The notes under the pieces are model-generated. The model was not told where the DNA came from, searched no databases, and was given only the letters and a program-made list of their open reading frames with translations. From Paenibacillus dendritiformis (GTDB lineage: Bacteria; Bacillota; Bacilli; Paenibacillales; Paenibacillaceae): a stretch of 45,638 nt of DNA. Shown here in pieces: positions 1-8,547 of this stretch. Numbering within the stretch: position 1 is the first letter of the stretch; every line of letters starts with the position of its first letter. The stretch spans positions 1 through 45,638 of the forward strand of contig NZ_LDIG01000030.1 in NCBI RefSeq assembly GCF_015845845.1, read 5' to 3'. Both the position numbers and the translations under genes were made by a program.

Positions 1-1614
1 CGACGCGAGCAGCGCGGCGCGCTCTTCCGCGATCGCTTGCTCCTGTCCGGCCAGCCGCATATCTTCCGCCAGCTCGGCGTTCAGCTCGCCGGCCTGCGCC
101 CGCAGCGCCTCCGCTTCCCGCTCCAGCCGGGCCCGCTGCGCAGCGAGGTACGGCTCCGCCTGAGCCAGGACGGCGCGGCGTATCAGCGATCGCGCATCGT
201 CGGCGAGCGCGCGGCAATAATTGAGCGTATACTCCGACGGGGCCCCTGCCCCGGGCTGAACCGCTTGCGCCAGCCACGGGCCATCCAGCGCCGGCAGCGC
301 CGCTTCCATCTCCGCGGCCGCCTTCGCCTCGTCCATTCCGGCGGCCCGGGCCGCATCGCGGATCATGCGCAGGACATGGACCTCCACATTGGCGCGGACT
401 CCTTCCCGCCAAGCGTCCGCGAAGGCGGCAAGGCGCCGCTCGCGCTCCTGCTCCGTCTTCGCGGCGGTGAAGAACAGCCCGACACGGAAGCCGGGCATTC
501 GCGCCTCCAAATACGACTGAGCCAGGTCGCGTGTCGCCGCCGGCGTAATATTCGCATCGCGCAGCAGCTTCTGCAGCGCCTCCTGGAAGGCCGAGGACAC
601 GGATTGCGCTTCGGCCTCCGCGGCGCGCACGGCCGCCTGCTGCGTCTCCCAGCGGTGCCGCAGCGCCTGTGCCGCTTCCGTCCCGCCCAACGCTTCCATC
701 CACGCCTGCCGCGCCTGCTCGATCGGCCTGGTGCGCATCGCGATATGGGAGACGGCCAGTTCCCTCGCGGCACGCTCCACGCCGAACCGGACCAACGCCT
801 CCTTGTCTTCGACGATGCGGCGCATGTAACGCTCCAATGCGGTCCATTCATTAAGCGGATGGTCCGGCTCCTTCAAGCTGACATAGAAAATGGCAGCCGG
901 CTTGAGCTGCCAGGCATCCAACGCCCGCTTCACGTCATCCCGGTAAGTGTCGAACGCGATCTCGCGCTCGCGGTGCTTGTCTATCTGGTTCACGATCCAG
1001 ATAAGCGGCTTGCCGGCATCGGCCACTTCCTTCGCGAACGCAAAATTATATTCGGATTGAACATGATTGTAATCGGTCACATAGAACACGACATCAGCCA
1101 AGTGCATGGCCGCTTCCGTCGCTTCCCGATGGGCCGGATCGGCTGAATCGACTCCGGGCGTATCGAGCAGAGCGATCCCGTCCTTCAGCCAGTCGGCTTC
1201 ATTGTACAGATAGACCCGTTCCACGGTCTCCCCGTCACGGCACACCTCCGCCAGCTGTTCAATCGGCACGGAGACGACGCTCGATTGCTCGCCGTCCCTG
1301 CGCACAATATCGGCGCGCCGCTTGCCGTAGCGAACGGTCACGACGTTCGCGCTCGTCGGGATGGGACTGGACGGCAGCAGCTCCGCTCCGCACAGCCGAT
1401 TGATAACCGTCGATTTGCCGGCGGAAAAATGTCCGCAGAACGCCAATATGATCGTGCCGTCCCGCCATTTGCCGAGCAAGTCAAGCATTTGCCGGCTCCG
1501 GGCAAGATCGCCTGTCTCGTGGAATCGTTCCGCCGTATGTTCGAGCCACGCTTCCATGGAGCTAATTCCTGCTGTCGTTTCTGCGGCCGTTTGCTTTGCA
1601 TTCAAGTCCAGCAT
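1..1614 (-). CDS. Dynamin-like GTPase, N-terminal part (runs off the left edge)
   Basis: The minus strand encodes a large GTPase with no stop before the window edge. From the chosen start it has a P-loop GHFSAGKST (about residues 61-69), a G3 motif DTPGV and a G4 motif NQID, followed by a long helical, Ala/Glu/Arg-rich stalk-like region. This is the dynamin superfamily layout. In Bacillus the homologue DynA is a membrane-associated fusion and repair protein; that role is inferred here. Two in-frame ATGs lie close together: at 1620 the GGAGG is only 2 nt away, whereas the ATG ending at 1614 has it at 8 nt, so 1614 is preferred. Full length is unknown, and bacterial dynamins of this type can be about 1200 aa with two GTPase halves. 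Confidence 0.88.
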   Translation of the reverse strand, partial: MLDLNAKQTAAETTAGISSMEAWLEHTAERFHETGDLARSRQMLDLLGKWRDGTIILAFCGHFSAGKSTVINRLCGAELLPSSPIPTSANVVTVRYGKRRADIVRRDGEQSSVVSVPIEQLAEVCRDGETVERVYLYNEADWLKDGIALLDTPGVDSADPAHREATEAAMHLADVVFYVTDYNHVQSEYNFAFAKEVADAGKPLIWIVNQIDKHREREIAFDTYRDDVKRALDAWQLKPAAIFYVSLKEPDHPLNEWTALERYMRRIVEDKEALVRFGVERAARELAVSHIAMRTRPIEQARQAWMEALGGTEAAQALRHRWETQQAAVRAAEAEAQSVSSAFQEALQKLLRDANITPAATRDLAQSYLEARMPGFRVGLFFTAAKTEQERERRLAAFADAWREGVRANVEVHVLRMIRDAARAAGMDEAKAAAEMEAALPALDGPWLAQAVQPGAGAPSEYTLNYCRALADDARSLIRRAVLAQAEPYLAAQRARLEREAEALRAQAGELNAELAEDMRLAGQEQAIAEERAALLAS

Positions 1615-1657
1615 CTGCATGTCCTCCGGTCTAGGAAAATAAGGCCTGACATAATGA

Positions 1658-1694
1658 AAACCGAGCCTCGGCTCAATCGCCTTAGACTCGGTTT
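1658..1694 (-). terminator. Hairpin terminator downstream of the nth gene pair
   Basis: AAACCGAG (1658-1665) pairs with CTCGGTTT (1687-1694), and a smaller GAGCC/GGCTC hairpin lies inside. Read on the minus strand the stem is followed by a short TTTTC. It sits just after the stop of the 85-aa gene at 1710 and before the GTPase gene. A modest intrinsic terminator is the likeliest role. Confidence 0.5.
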
Positions 1695-1709
1695 CTAGTT
1701 TACCATATT

Positions 1710-1967
1710 TTATTGTTCCGGGAGGATAATTTCAAATTGCTCGCCGTGCTGCAAAATCGTGATGCCCAAATCCTTCACCTTCATCACGACGACCCCCCGC
1801 TTCTGGCGCATGCGATCCACATATTGCGCAGGCACCTCGCCGGCTCCGTATATCGTTACGCCCTCTACTTCTTTCTCTTCATCCTCCTGCAGCGGAGTCT
1901 GAATGATGGCCTCGTAGATATCGGAAAACTGCTCAAAATCATTCGTATAGACAGAAATGCATTTCAT
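1710..1967 (-). CDS. Conserved hypothetical 85-aa protein
   Basis: A short acidic protein with no signal peptide or membrane segment. It begins MKCISVYTNDFEQFSDIYEA and ends in a small beta-rich part (VVVMKVKDLGITILQ). The ATG has a GGAG about 8 nt upstream and follows nth by 25 nt, so it is probably the second gene of an nth transcript. I do not recognise a domain with a known function. Codon use matches its neighbours and the reading frame is clean, so I take it as a real gene. In Bacillus the position after nth is held by ypoC, but I see no resemblance that would justify that name. Confidence 0.75.
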   Translation of the reverse strand: MKCISVYTNDFEQFSDIYEAIIQTPLQEDEEKEVEGVTIYGAGEVPAQYVDRMRQKRGVVVMKVKDLGITILQHGEQFEIILPEQ

Positions 1968-1992
1968 CGCGACCGCTCCTATTCACGTTCTT

Positions 1993-2661
1993 TTATTTTC
2001 CAGTCTTTCTTGGTTTGGTCGCTTTCATACGTGCTTTTCCCACGCGGCAGCAATCGATGAGAGGACAGATCTCGCATCGGGGCGACTGCGCTTTGCAATG
2101 ATAACGTCCAAAAAATATAAGCCGATGATGCGTAAGCGTCCATTCGTCCCGCGGAACTTTGCGCATCAGCTTCTTCTCCACTTCCAGCACGCTGTCCTGT
2201 TCATCGGCCAGCTTCAAGCGCTTGGCTACCCGCTGCACATGCGTATCCACCGCGATCGCTGGCACGCCGAACGCATTGGAGACGACGACGTTCGCCGTCT
2301 TGCGCCCGACACCGGGAAGCTCGGTCAATTGGGCATGCTCCCGAGGCACCTCGCCGTCATACTTGTCGAGCAGCATGCGGCACAGCTTCTGGATGTTGCT
2401 TGCCTTGTTGCGGTACAGCCCGATGCGCCGGATATCCTGCTGCAGCTCCTCCAGAGGCACCGCCAAATAATCCTCGGGGCGCTTATACTTCCGGAACAAG
2501 TCCGCGGTTACCTTATTGACGGTCTCGTCCGTGCATTGGGCCGACAACAGAACGGCAATCGTCAATTCGAACGGATTGGAGTGGATCAACTCGCAATGCG
2601 CATCCGGATACATGCTGGCGATCGTGTCCAATATTCGGCGTACACGTGCACTGGTTGCCAA
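1993..2661 (-). CDS. nth: Endonuclease III (DNA glycosylase/AP lyase)
   Basis: Base-excision repair enzyme that removes oxidised pyrimidines and cleaves the abasic site. The 222-aa length is normal for the family. The helix-hairpin-helix LPGVGRKTANV (115-125) carries catalytic Lys121, and the catalytic Asp139 lies in AVDTHV. The C-terminal [4Fe-4S] loop has Cys189, Cys196, Cys199 and Cys205 in the family spacing C-x6-C-x2-C-x5-C. The start is TTG at 2661, preceded by GGAGGGAG at 4 nt; no better ATG fits. In Bacillus nth follows dnaD directly, but here dnaD lies about 26 kb away. Confidence 0.97.
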   Translation of the reverse strand: MATSARVRRILDTIASMYPDAHCELIHSNPFELTIAVLLSAQCTDETVNKVTADLFRKYKRPEDYLAVPLEELQQDIRRIGLYRNKASNIQKLCRMLLDKYDGEVPREHAQLTELPGVGRKTANVVVSNAFGVPAIAVDTHVQRVAKRLKLADEQDSVLEVEKKLMRKVPRDEWTLTHHRLIFFGRYHCKAQSPRCEICPLIDCCRVGKARMKATKPRKTGK

Positions 2662-2688
2662 TTCGCTCCCTCCATTCCTCAGGTAAAA

Positions 2689-2720
2689 ACCGTCTCATCC
2701 CTGTGCGGGAATGAGACGGT
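2689..2720 (-). terminator. Strong intrinsic terminator of the SLH gene
   Basis: ACCGTCTCAT (2689-2698) pairs with ATGAGACGGT (2711-2720), with an inner CCC/GGG. On the minus strand the stem is followed by TTTTT. It lies directly after the SLH gene stop at 2742 and upstream of nth, so it separates the two transcripts. Confidence 0.85.
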
Positions 2721-2741
2721 CTATTACAACCCTACTGTATT

Positions 2742-5504
2742 CTAAGACAATCTTTCGATTTCAACAACCTTGTTTTTCACGATATAGACCATAATTTCAG
2801 TGTCTTCCTTAATCGTGGACAATGAAATTTTGTCGCCTTTGGAATGAACATACACATTTGGCTCCATGTTGAAGATATAGTTGCTCTCCGCAAGCGAACG
2901 CTTGACATACAGTTGATCTCCGCTTACTCTCCAGAAGCTCCGCTTCGTGCCGGTGATCAGATTGACGGTGGTCAGACCGTCAGCGTTCTTGCGCACAAAG
3001 ACCCGATCGCCGGTTTTGAGCGCATTGATACTGCTTGTGGAAGAAGAATCGTCCACTTGAATCACCGGATTTTTGCCGAGCTGATGTACTGATGCGCTGC
3101 CCTTATTATCACGAACCTGCATCACCCCGGTAGAGGCGTCAATCGATTCGATGCGTCCATAGGTCACTTGCACCTTGCTGGCTTCGACGAAGTTGCGGCC
3201 GTCCATCACCACATTGAGATACTCGTTCGGCTTGATATCGGCCAGCTTGATTCTCTTGCGGTCCAGATCATAGAAGGACGTGCTGCCGACGCTGAACTCC
3301 TCTACTTTCGAGCCGGACGTGCGCAGACGGATGCGGTTCCGCGACGTATCGACGGATTCAACCTCGAATTGTTCGATGGTGCGCAGCGCGAGGGAGTTGA
3401 CGGTTGTCTGATCGTCCGTCAAGTAGGCCACGATATAATCGCCGCTGCGGAGATCGGCCACCGTCGCGCTCGACTTATCGAATCTCTCCACGTACAATGT
3501 GCTGCTTTTATAAGGGAGCGTCACGGGTACGCCGTTATCCAGCTTCACGGTAACTGTCTTGGCGGTGCTGCTTGCTGAAATGAACGTGCCTTCGAACTTG
3601 TTGACGAATTGGACCAGCAGGGCTTGATTTGCGGTATGCTGGATATTCGCTTTCTTCTTCCCCTCCCGCAGCTCGCTTACGATATCATCGATGTACACAC
3701 TATCGCCATTGCGCTCGAAGCGCGTCTCGTTAGTCAATTTTAAGGCGTAAGGCACTTTGTTCGCGTCCATCACGGTTAACAGATTATTGGTTCTGTCATA
3801 GTTGATAATCGTTACCCCGATTAGCGTCTCCAGCTTCCGATCAAGCACCTTGATCTTCGTAACCAGATCATCGCTGTTCAATGTCAGCTCCACCCGATCG
3901 CCGAATTCTCCGGCAACCAGATCATCGAACGTCGGAATCTTGATGCCTTCCATAATGATTTCCACGTTCGGCGCAAGCATCTTCGCTTCCAGCTTGTCAT
4001 TCTCCTTGCGGATCGTCAAGCTCGTCTTGGCGGCACCCTTCTCGTACAGACGGCCCGTCACCGTCATCTCCGTCAATTGAGTCAGTTCAATCGACTGCAC
4101 GATACTGTTCTTGACGACATAGGAGATGGTCGAATCCGGCTTCAAATCTTTGATGCCGTTCATCAGTTGATCCTTGTAGCGCACAACCGCGTCCTCGGCA
4201 ACGGTAAAGGTCTCCTCGCTTCCGCTCTCCGGCTTAATCGTAATGGAGCGGTTGGTCGCGTCGACGGCGACCACGGTGCCTTTATCCGTTTTGTTGACCG
4301 GGCCGGACTTCACTTGAATCTCGATTACTTTGCGATCGGAGGTGAAGGTTTCCCGCTTAATCTCCAGCACGCTGTCCTCCGTCAGCTGCGAAGCCTGGAT
4401 TGTATTGCCGCTTGCGTCTTTCAATACGGTCGACGAATCATAGAAAATTTCAGTCAAATCCGCGGTGCCGTCACGCTTGACGTACAGCTTGTTCTCCGAG
4501 CTGACCGCGTATTTCAGCGTCGCTTGAGAGGTTTCCACCTGCGGCGTGTTGTCCAGCAGCTCGACGAAGACGCCGTTTCCGGCGCTGCCAAGGACGCGCA
4601 CCTTCGTGTATAGCGCGAGATCGGATGCCTTGATCGCTTTCTCCGAATCGGCCTGGTAATACAGCGTTTTGTCGTCGAGACGGAACGTCGAAGCCTGGCC
4701 ATTTTCCCCGTACAGGCGGATTTCCTTATCCGTCAGCCCCATAATATACCCAACCGACTCATTGTCGCGCTTGACGTCCGCTATCTTCTCCCCGCGGCTG
4801 AAAAAGGTCGCAAGCTGCGCGCGCGTTACCTTGCCCTGCGGGTCGAATTTGTTGCCGTTCAGACCCGCTGCCAGCTTCAAATCGACGGCCGTATTGACAT
4901 AGCCGAGAGCGGACGGGGAGATCTTGCTGTTATCGGCGAAAGAGGTCTGCTTGTTCTTCGCCTGCTTGGCCTCCTCTTCCTTGCCGACGGCACGCACGAG
5001 GATTTTCGTAATCCATTCGCGCGTCGCCTTCTTCTCGCCCCAGTTGCTCTTTGGATCCGGATTTGCCATTTCCTCGTTCTTATCGATAAGCCCTTTCTGG
5101 AAGGCAAGCACGACATAAGGCTTGAAAATGTTGCCCACCTTGAAATCGGCTGGAAGCGCGACCGAATCGGACGAGTTCAGTTCTCCTTGCAGACCCATAA
5201 AGCGGATGGCCATCGTGATCGCTTCTTGCTGGGTTACGTCGTCATTCGGGCGGAATTTGCCGTTGTTGCCCTTCAAAATATCCAAAGCTGCAAGCTTATG
5301 TATATGCTTCTCAGCCCAGAACCCCAAATTGACATCGCTGAACATCGGACTTACTCCCGCGGACGCAGACTGATTCTGCGCCGTCTGTCCGGACTCTGCC
5401 GCCAAGACGGCCATTGGCGCGGAAGTGAGCGTCAGCGAGACGGCAAGCAGCGCGCTGCCAAGCGTTCGGAACTTGCGCTTTGGTTGTGTATGATTCGATT
5501 GCAT
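2742..5504 (-). CDS. Exported S-layer homology (SLH) domain protein, 920 aa
   Basis: Cell-surface protein held to the wall by SLH domains. The start is the ATG at 5504, with AGGGG about 9 nt upstream; a longer frame to 5642 lacks a ribosome site. A basic N-terminus and a hydrophobic stretch ending in AVLAAES form a signal peptide. Three SLH repeats follow at roughly residues 50-240: one starting MFSDVNLGFWAEKHI, a weaker second with GNIFKPYVVLAFQKGL, and a third with VTRAQLATFFSRGEKI. SLH domains bind pyruvylated secondary wall polymer. The remaining 680 or so residues are beta-rich, with recurring short segments of the type VTVKLDNG or IRLRTSG, and no catalytic motif that I recognise. A structural or S-layer-associated role is likely. 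Confidence 0.9.
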   Translation of the reverse strand: MQSNHTQPKRKFRTLGSALLAVSLTLTSAPMAVLAAESGQTAQNQSASAGVSPMFSDVNLGFWAEKHIHKLAALDILKGNNGKFRPNDDVTQQEAITMAIRFMGLQGELNSSDSVALPADFKVGNIFKPYVVLAFQKGLIDKNEEMANPDPKSNWGEKKATREWITKILVRAVGKEEEAKQAKNKQTSFADNSKISPSALGYVNTAVDLKLAAGLNGNKFDPQGKVTRAQLATFFSRGEKIADVKRDNESVGYIMGLTDKEIRLYGENGQASTFRLDDKTLYYQADSEKAIKASDLALYTKVRVLGSAGNGVFVELLDNTPQVETSQATLKYAVSSENKLYVKRDGTADLTEIFYDSSTVLKDASGNTIQASQLTEDSVLEIKRETFTSDRKVIEIQVKSGPVNKTDKGTVVAVDATNRSITIKPESGSEETFTVAEDAVVRYKDQLMNGIKDLKPDSTISYVVKNSIVQSIELTQLTEMTVTGRLYEKGAAKTSLTIRKENDKLEAKMLAPNVEIIMEGIKIPTFDDLVAGEFGDRVELTLNSDDLVTKIKVLDRKLETLIGVTIINYDRTNNLLTVMDANKVPYALKLTNETRFERNGDSVYIDDIVSELREGKKKANIQHTANQALLVQFVNKFEGTFISASSTAKTVTVKLDNGVPVTLPYKSSTLYVERFDKSSATVADLRSGDYIVAYLTDDQTTVNSLALRTIEQFEVESVDTSRNRIRLRTSGSKVEEFSVGSTSFYDLDRKRIKLADIKPNEYLNVVMDGRNFVEASKVQVTYGRIESIDASTGVMQVRDNKGSASVHQLGKNPVIQVDDSSSTSSINALKTGDRVFVRKNADGLTTVNLITGTKRSFWRVSGDQLYVKRSLAESNYIFNMEPNVYVHSKGDKISLSTIKEDTEIMVYIVKNKVVEIERLS

Positions 5505-5565
5505 ATGTAATCCCCTTCCCATAATAGTCCATGAAAAATTGCTATAAGTAGTTCTATTTCGACAA

Positions 5566-5592
5566 GAACAGGGGCAATTCCTGCCCCTGTTC
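5566..5592 (-). terminator. Perfect 11-bp hairpin after the GerMN gene
   Basis: GAACAGGGGCA (5566-5576), a 5-nt loop, then TGCCCCTGTTC (5582-5592). It lies between the GerMN gene stop (5608) and the SLH gene start (5504). The T-tract on the minus strand is weak (TTCTTG), so it may only partly stop transcription into the SLH gene. Confidence 0.6.
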
Positions 5593-5607
5593 CCAAAAAG
5601 TTCGGTA

Positions 5608-6216
5608 TTATTCTCGGTGGATCGGATGCTCCAGCGTGACATGCCCCATCATGCTCTCGGCCGCTTGCCCGTCTACGAGCACATCAATCGCTTTGATCTC
5701 GTCGAACTGGAACAGTGTCTTCGTCAACGCTTCGATGGCGAACGATTCGCCGCCGGCGCCGAGTCGGGCATCGTCCGGAATATGAATATCAACGGTTAAT
5801 GTGCCGTCGCTCAGCTTCGCCGACTTGAATTCTATTTTTTTCCATAACGGTGTGTCTTCCGGGTTGTCAGACGTCTGGAGCGCCTTCAGCGCTTCTCTAT
5901 ATTTTTCTTCATCATCCGTGAATTGAATCTTGGCGGTGTACGGTTTCAACTCCATCAGATCGCTATCGGACACATAAGCCGTAATCGACTGCTCCTGCTT
6001 CTCCGGCTCTTGGTTCGCAGGCTCCTCCTTATTCGGTTCCTGCTGCTGATTCGAATCTGATGGGTCCGGCTCTTGAACCGCCCCGTTATCCGGCTGCGTC
6101 TCGGCCGGAGGCACTTCCGGCTGCCCGGCATTCGTCGTCGGCTTGGCGCCGCACGCAGTAACCAAAGAGATTGACAGGACGATCGCAGCCAATCCCCACC
6201 ATTTTTGATTTTTCAT
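5608..6216 (-). CDS. GerMN-domain lipoprotein
   Basis: A 202-aa lipoprotein: signal peptide with lipobox LVTAC (Cys22), then a Pro/Glu/Gln-rich linker (about 25-75), then a GerMN-type domain (about 78-200) with the segments DGTLTVDIHIPDDARLGAG and KAIDVLVDGQ. GerMN domains occur in the spore protein GerM and in several envelope proteins of Paenibacillus; binding of wall material is suspected rather than proved. It lies between the amidase gene (63 nt upstream) and the SLH gene on the same strand, so a role in cell-wall or spore-cortex work fits. The ATG at 6216 has an AGGAGGTCATT ribosome site. Confidence 0.85.
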   Translation of the reverse strand: MKNQKWWGLAAIVLSISLVTACGAKPTTNAGQPEVPPAETQPDNGAVQEPDPSDSNQQQEPNKEEPANQEPEKQEQSITAYVSDSDLMELKPYTAKIQFTDDEEKYREALKALQTSDNPEDTPLWKKIEFKSAKLSDGTLTVDIHIPDDARLGAGGESFAIEALTKTLFQFDEIKAIDVLVDGQAAESMMGHVTLEHPIHRE

Positions 6217-6279
6217 CAGTAATGACCTCCTTTACACCGTTCCTAACGCAACACGAAGCAAAAAGTTGCGTTTTCATCC

Positions 6280-7770
6280 TCAGGACAAGCCCAAATAGTC
6301 AAGAATCCCCTTGACGATGTGGTCTGCGACGCGCTGTTGGAACTGTTCGTCAAAAAGCTGGGCTTCTTCGGCGTCATTGGTCAAAAACCCGACTTCAAGC
6401 AAAATGGCCGGCATTTTCGTCTCTCTCGTGACATGATGATTCGCCTTGCGGACACCGCGGTCTTTGAATTGGGTCCCTTCCATCAGATGCTTGTGCATCG
6501 TCTCGGCGAACGCCTTGCTCTCCGCGCGCCAGTAGTATGTCTCCGTCCCTGACACAGATGGTTTATTGTCAACGCTGTTCGCATGAATCGACACGAACAG
6601 ATCGGCATTCAGACTGTTCGCCAGCTGCGCCCGTTCACTTAACTCCAGGAACGTGTCATCCTCGCGCGACAGCACCGTGTTGAACCGGTCGTCTTGACGC
6701 AAAATCTCGCCAACCTTCAGAGCGAGCGACAGATTGAAATCCTTCTCGTACCGCTTTTTCACGCTGACGGCCCCGGAATCGTGATCGCCGTGTCCGGCGT
6801 CGATAACGACGGTATACTTGCCGTCCGTCTTAATCGGAGGCTTCGGTTGAGAGGTGTCTTTGCCAGGAACAAGTTCGACCGTCGTCAGCCCCGATTCATT
6901 ATAGGTGATCTTCCCGTGATACGGGCTGTCCAAGTCAATGACGAACCGGACCGTATTCGGATTGTCGCTGAACATCGCAAAGCGGATTCGCTGCACGTCA
7001 GGGTAGTCCGTAATTTCCATTTCCCCTTGACTGCCGGCGTCGAAACCGAATTTCTCAAAAAATTCATCGGAAAATAAGGCCTTCGGGAAGTCGATAACGA
7101 CCCGATCCGGGGAGTCCATTGTCATGATGCTCGGGACGACGCTGCGGGAAGCAGAGATATGTAACTTGTTATCGATGAATGAAAAATCAGTGACTAGGGC
7201 ATCCCCTTCTTGAGGGTTCACTACACCGTCAACGCTGCCATCGGAATTCCCGTCTTCCGAATTCGAGCCGCTTCCATTGGCGTCCTCGCCGCTCGGGGTA
7301 CCCGGCGTTGGCGGGACGACTTCGGAGGACTCGTCAGCCGTGAACAGATAGACTGACTTGGTCTCCTTGTCCCAATCTACCGTCAATCCCATATTCTCGC
7401 CGATGAACCGCAGCGGCACAAGTGTGGTGCCCTTTTGAAGCATCGGCGCTACGTCCAGCTTGACTTCCTTGTCATCTACCGTTGCCGTCTTCTGATCGAC
7501 GGCCATAGTCAATCGTTTGCTGTCATTATATATGGCTACCGTCTTCGCCTTCGGGTCCCAATCGACCTTATACCCTAACTGTTCCGACACGACGCGAACC
7601 GGAATCATAGTGACCGAATGAACTAACGTAATCTTTTCCGGCAATGAAATGGAATTGCCATCCAGGTACAAGGCTCCTGTCGGAGCGGCTTGTCCCAATT
7701 GAGGAAACAGCATGAACAACCACATGAGCATCAGAGCTACACCAATTTTTTTTCCTTTTTTCATCTTCAC
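6280..7770 (-). CDS. N-acetylmuramoyl-L-alanine amidase, exported, with copper-amine-oxidase-N and AMIN domains
   Basis: Hydrolyses the amide bond between N-acetylmuramic acid and the stem peptide. Order of parts: signal peptide (1-29), copper-amine-oxidase-N type domain (about 33-145, with MIPVRVVSEQLG and TLVPLRFIGENMG), Pro/Gly/Ser linker (150-190), AMIN domain (about 192-302), Amidase_3 catalytic domain (about 318-495). The zinc ligands and catalytic residues are visible: His327 in DAGHG, Glu342, His396 in SIHAN, and Glu459 in LLEVGF. The start is GTG at 7770 with AAAGGA 7 nt upstream; an ATG two codons later is possible. The amidase, GerMN and SLH genes form an envelope cluster. Confidence 0.93.
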   Translation of the reverse strand: MKMKKGKKIGVALMLMWLFMLFPQLGQAAPTGALYLDGNSISLPEKITLVHSVTMIPVRVVSEQLGYKVDWDPKAKTVAIYNDSKRLTMAVDQKTATVDDKEVKLDVAPMLQKGTTLVPLRFIGENMGLTVDWDKETKSVYLFTADESSEVVPPTPGTPSGEDANGSGSNSEDGNSDGSVDGVVNPQEGDALVTDFSFIDNKLHISASRSVVPSIMTMDSPDRVVIDFPKALFSDEFFEKFGFDAGSQGEMEITDYPDVQRIRFAMFSDNPNTVRFVIDLDSPYHGKITYNESGLTTVELVPGKDTSQPKPPIKTDGKYTVVIDAGHGDHDSGAVSVKKRYEKDFNLSLALKVGEILRQDDRFNTVLSREDDTFLELSERAQLANSLNADLFVSIHANSVDNKPSVSGTETYYWRAESKAFAETMHKHLMEGTQFKDRGVRKANHHVTRETKMPAILLEVGFLTNDAEEAQLFDEQFQQRVADHIVKGILDYLGLS

Positions 7771-7949
7771 CTCTACATCCTTTCATATTGTTCCGGCCTA
7801 TTTGTCTATGTGTTCAGACCGGACGATATATTAGACGGAAAACATGAACAAAAGTTGCGTGTTTTCAACATTTTTCGGTTATATTTTGCCTTTACTTATT
7901 AAGGTAATGGAACTGGAAGTCCGTGGCAAGAAAAACTTTTAAAAAAAGG

Positions 7950-7978
7950 TTGACGCCATCTAATCAGAGGAATATACT
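7950..7978 (+). promoter_or_regulatory. SigA-type promoter of the MarR/MFS operon
   Basis: TTGACG (7950-7955), a 17-nt spacer, then TATACT (7973-7978). This is a good vegetative promoter about 90 nt upstream of the MarR gene. The 300-nt stretch 7771-8070 holds this promoter, the operator-like repeats after it and presumably the divergent amidase promoter; no gene is visible in it. Confidence 0.75.
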
Positions 7979-7998
7979 ATGAATTGCTTTTTATTATT

Positions 7999-8045
7999 TT
8001 AGTTAGTAAACTAATTAACTTGTATACATTATATTTTGTATACAA
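7999..8045 (+). promoter_or_regulatory. Candidate MarR operators
   Basis: Three repeats lie just downstream of the predicted start of transcription. TTAGTT-AGTA-AACTAA (7999-8014) is an inverted repeat. TTGTATACA (8020-8028) is followed by the perfect palindrome TTGTATACAA (8036-8045), 16 nt apart centre to centre. MarR proteins bind such short palindromes and commonly repress their own operon, so autoregulation is a fair inference. Which repeat is used cannot be told from sequence. Confidence 0.6.
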
Positions 8046-8070
8046 TATAGCAACTAAAGGAGGCTGGATA

Positions 8071-8523
8071 ATGGCTGGAGATGAGGATCTCATTCAGTTC
8101 GAGCGGTTGTTCTGGCGAGTGTCCCGCAAGATTCAGTGCTTGCGCAAAAAGAAGTTCAACGATCGCTTGTCCGATTCACAGACTTATATCCTCGTGAAGC
8201 TGGCGACTGAAGGGCCGCAGAAGGTGTCCGGCCTGGCGGAATCGATTGGCATTACGCCCGGCGGCGTCACGAGCATTTCCGACAAGCTGATCGCGGGCGG
8301 GTATGCGCAGCGCAAGCGCGACGAGGAGGATCGCAGGGTTGTCTACCTGGAGATTACCGACAAAGGCATGGATATGATGAGGGAGCTTCATCAGGAGCGG
8401 CTGGAGATCATCCGCTATCTGTTCAATAACTTGCCGGCAGATGACCTGCAGCATCTCAATCGCACCTATGAGAAGCTGCTGGAGAACCTGGACAAATATG
8501 AAGAAGAAATGCTGGACGAGTAA
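8071..8523 (+). CDS. MarR-family transcriptional regulator
   Basis: A 150-aa protein with the winged helix-turn-helix of the family: recognition region GLAESIGITPGGVTSISDKL, then the wing with DEEDRRVVYLEIT. It starts at ATG 8071 behind AAAGGAGG; a longer frame from 7984 would include the operators and has no ribosome site. It lies 24 nt before an MFS exporter gene. MarR-exporter pairs are usually drug- or phenolic-responsive, the ligand releasing the repressor. The ligand is unknown. Confidence 0.93.
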   Translation: MAGDEDLIQFERLFWRVSRKIQCLRKKKFNDRLSDSQTYILVKLATEGPQKVSGLAESIGITPGGVTSISDKLIAGGYAQRKRDEEDRRVVYLEITDKGMDMMRELHQERLEIIRYLFNNLPADDLQHLNRTYEKLLENLDKYEEEMLDE

Positions 8524-8547
8524 GGGAGTAAGACAAGGAGTGGATTT

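Noticed and set aside
37-1146. Long plus-strand open frame opposite the GTPase gene
   Set aside because: It is the antisense shadow of the dynamin-like gene, whose P-loop, DTPG and NQID motifs are on the minus strand.
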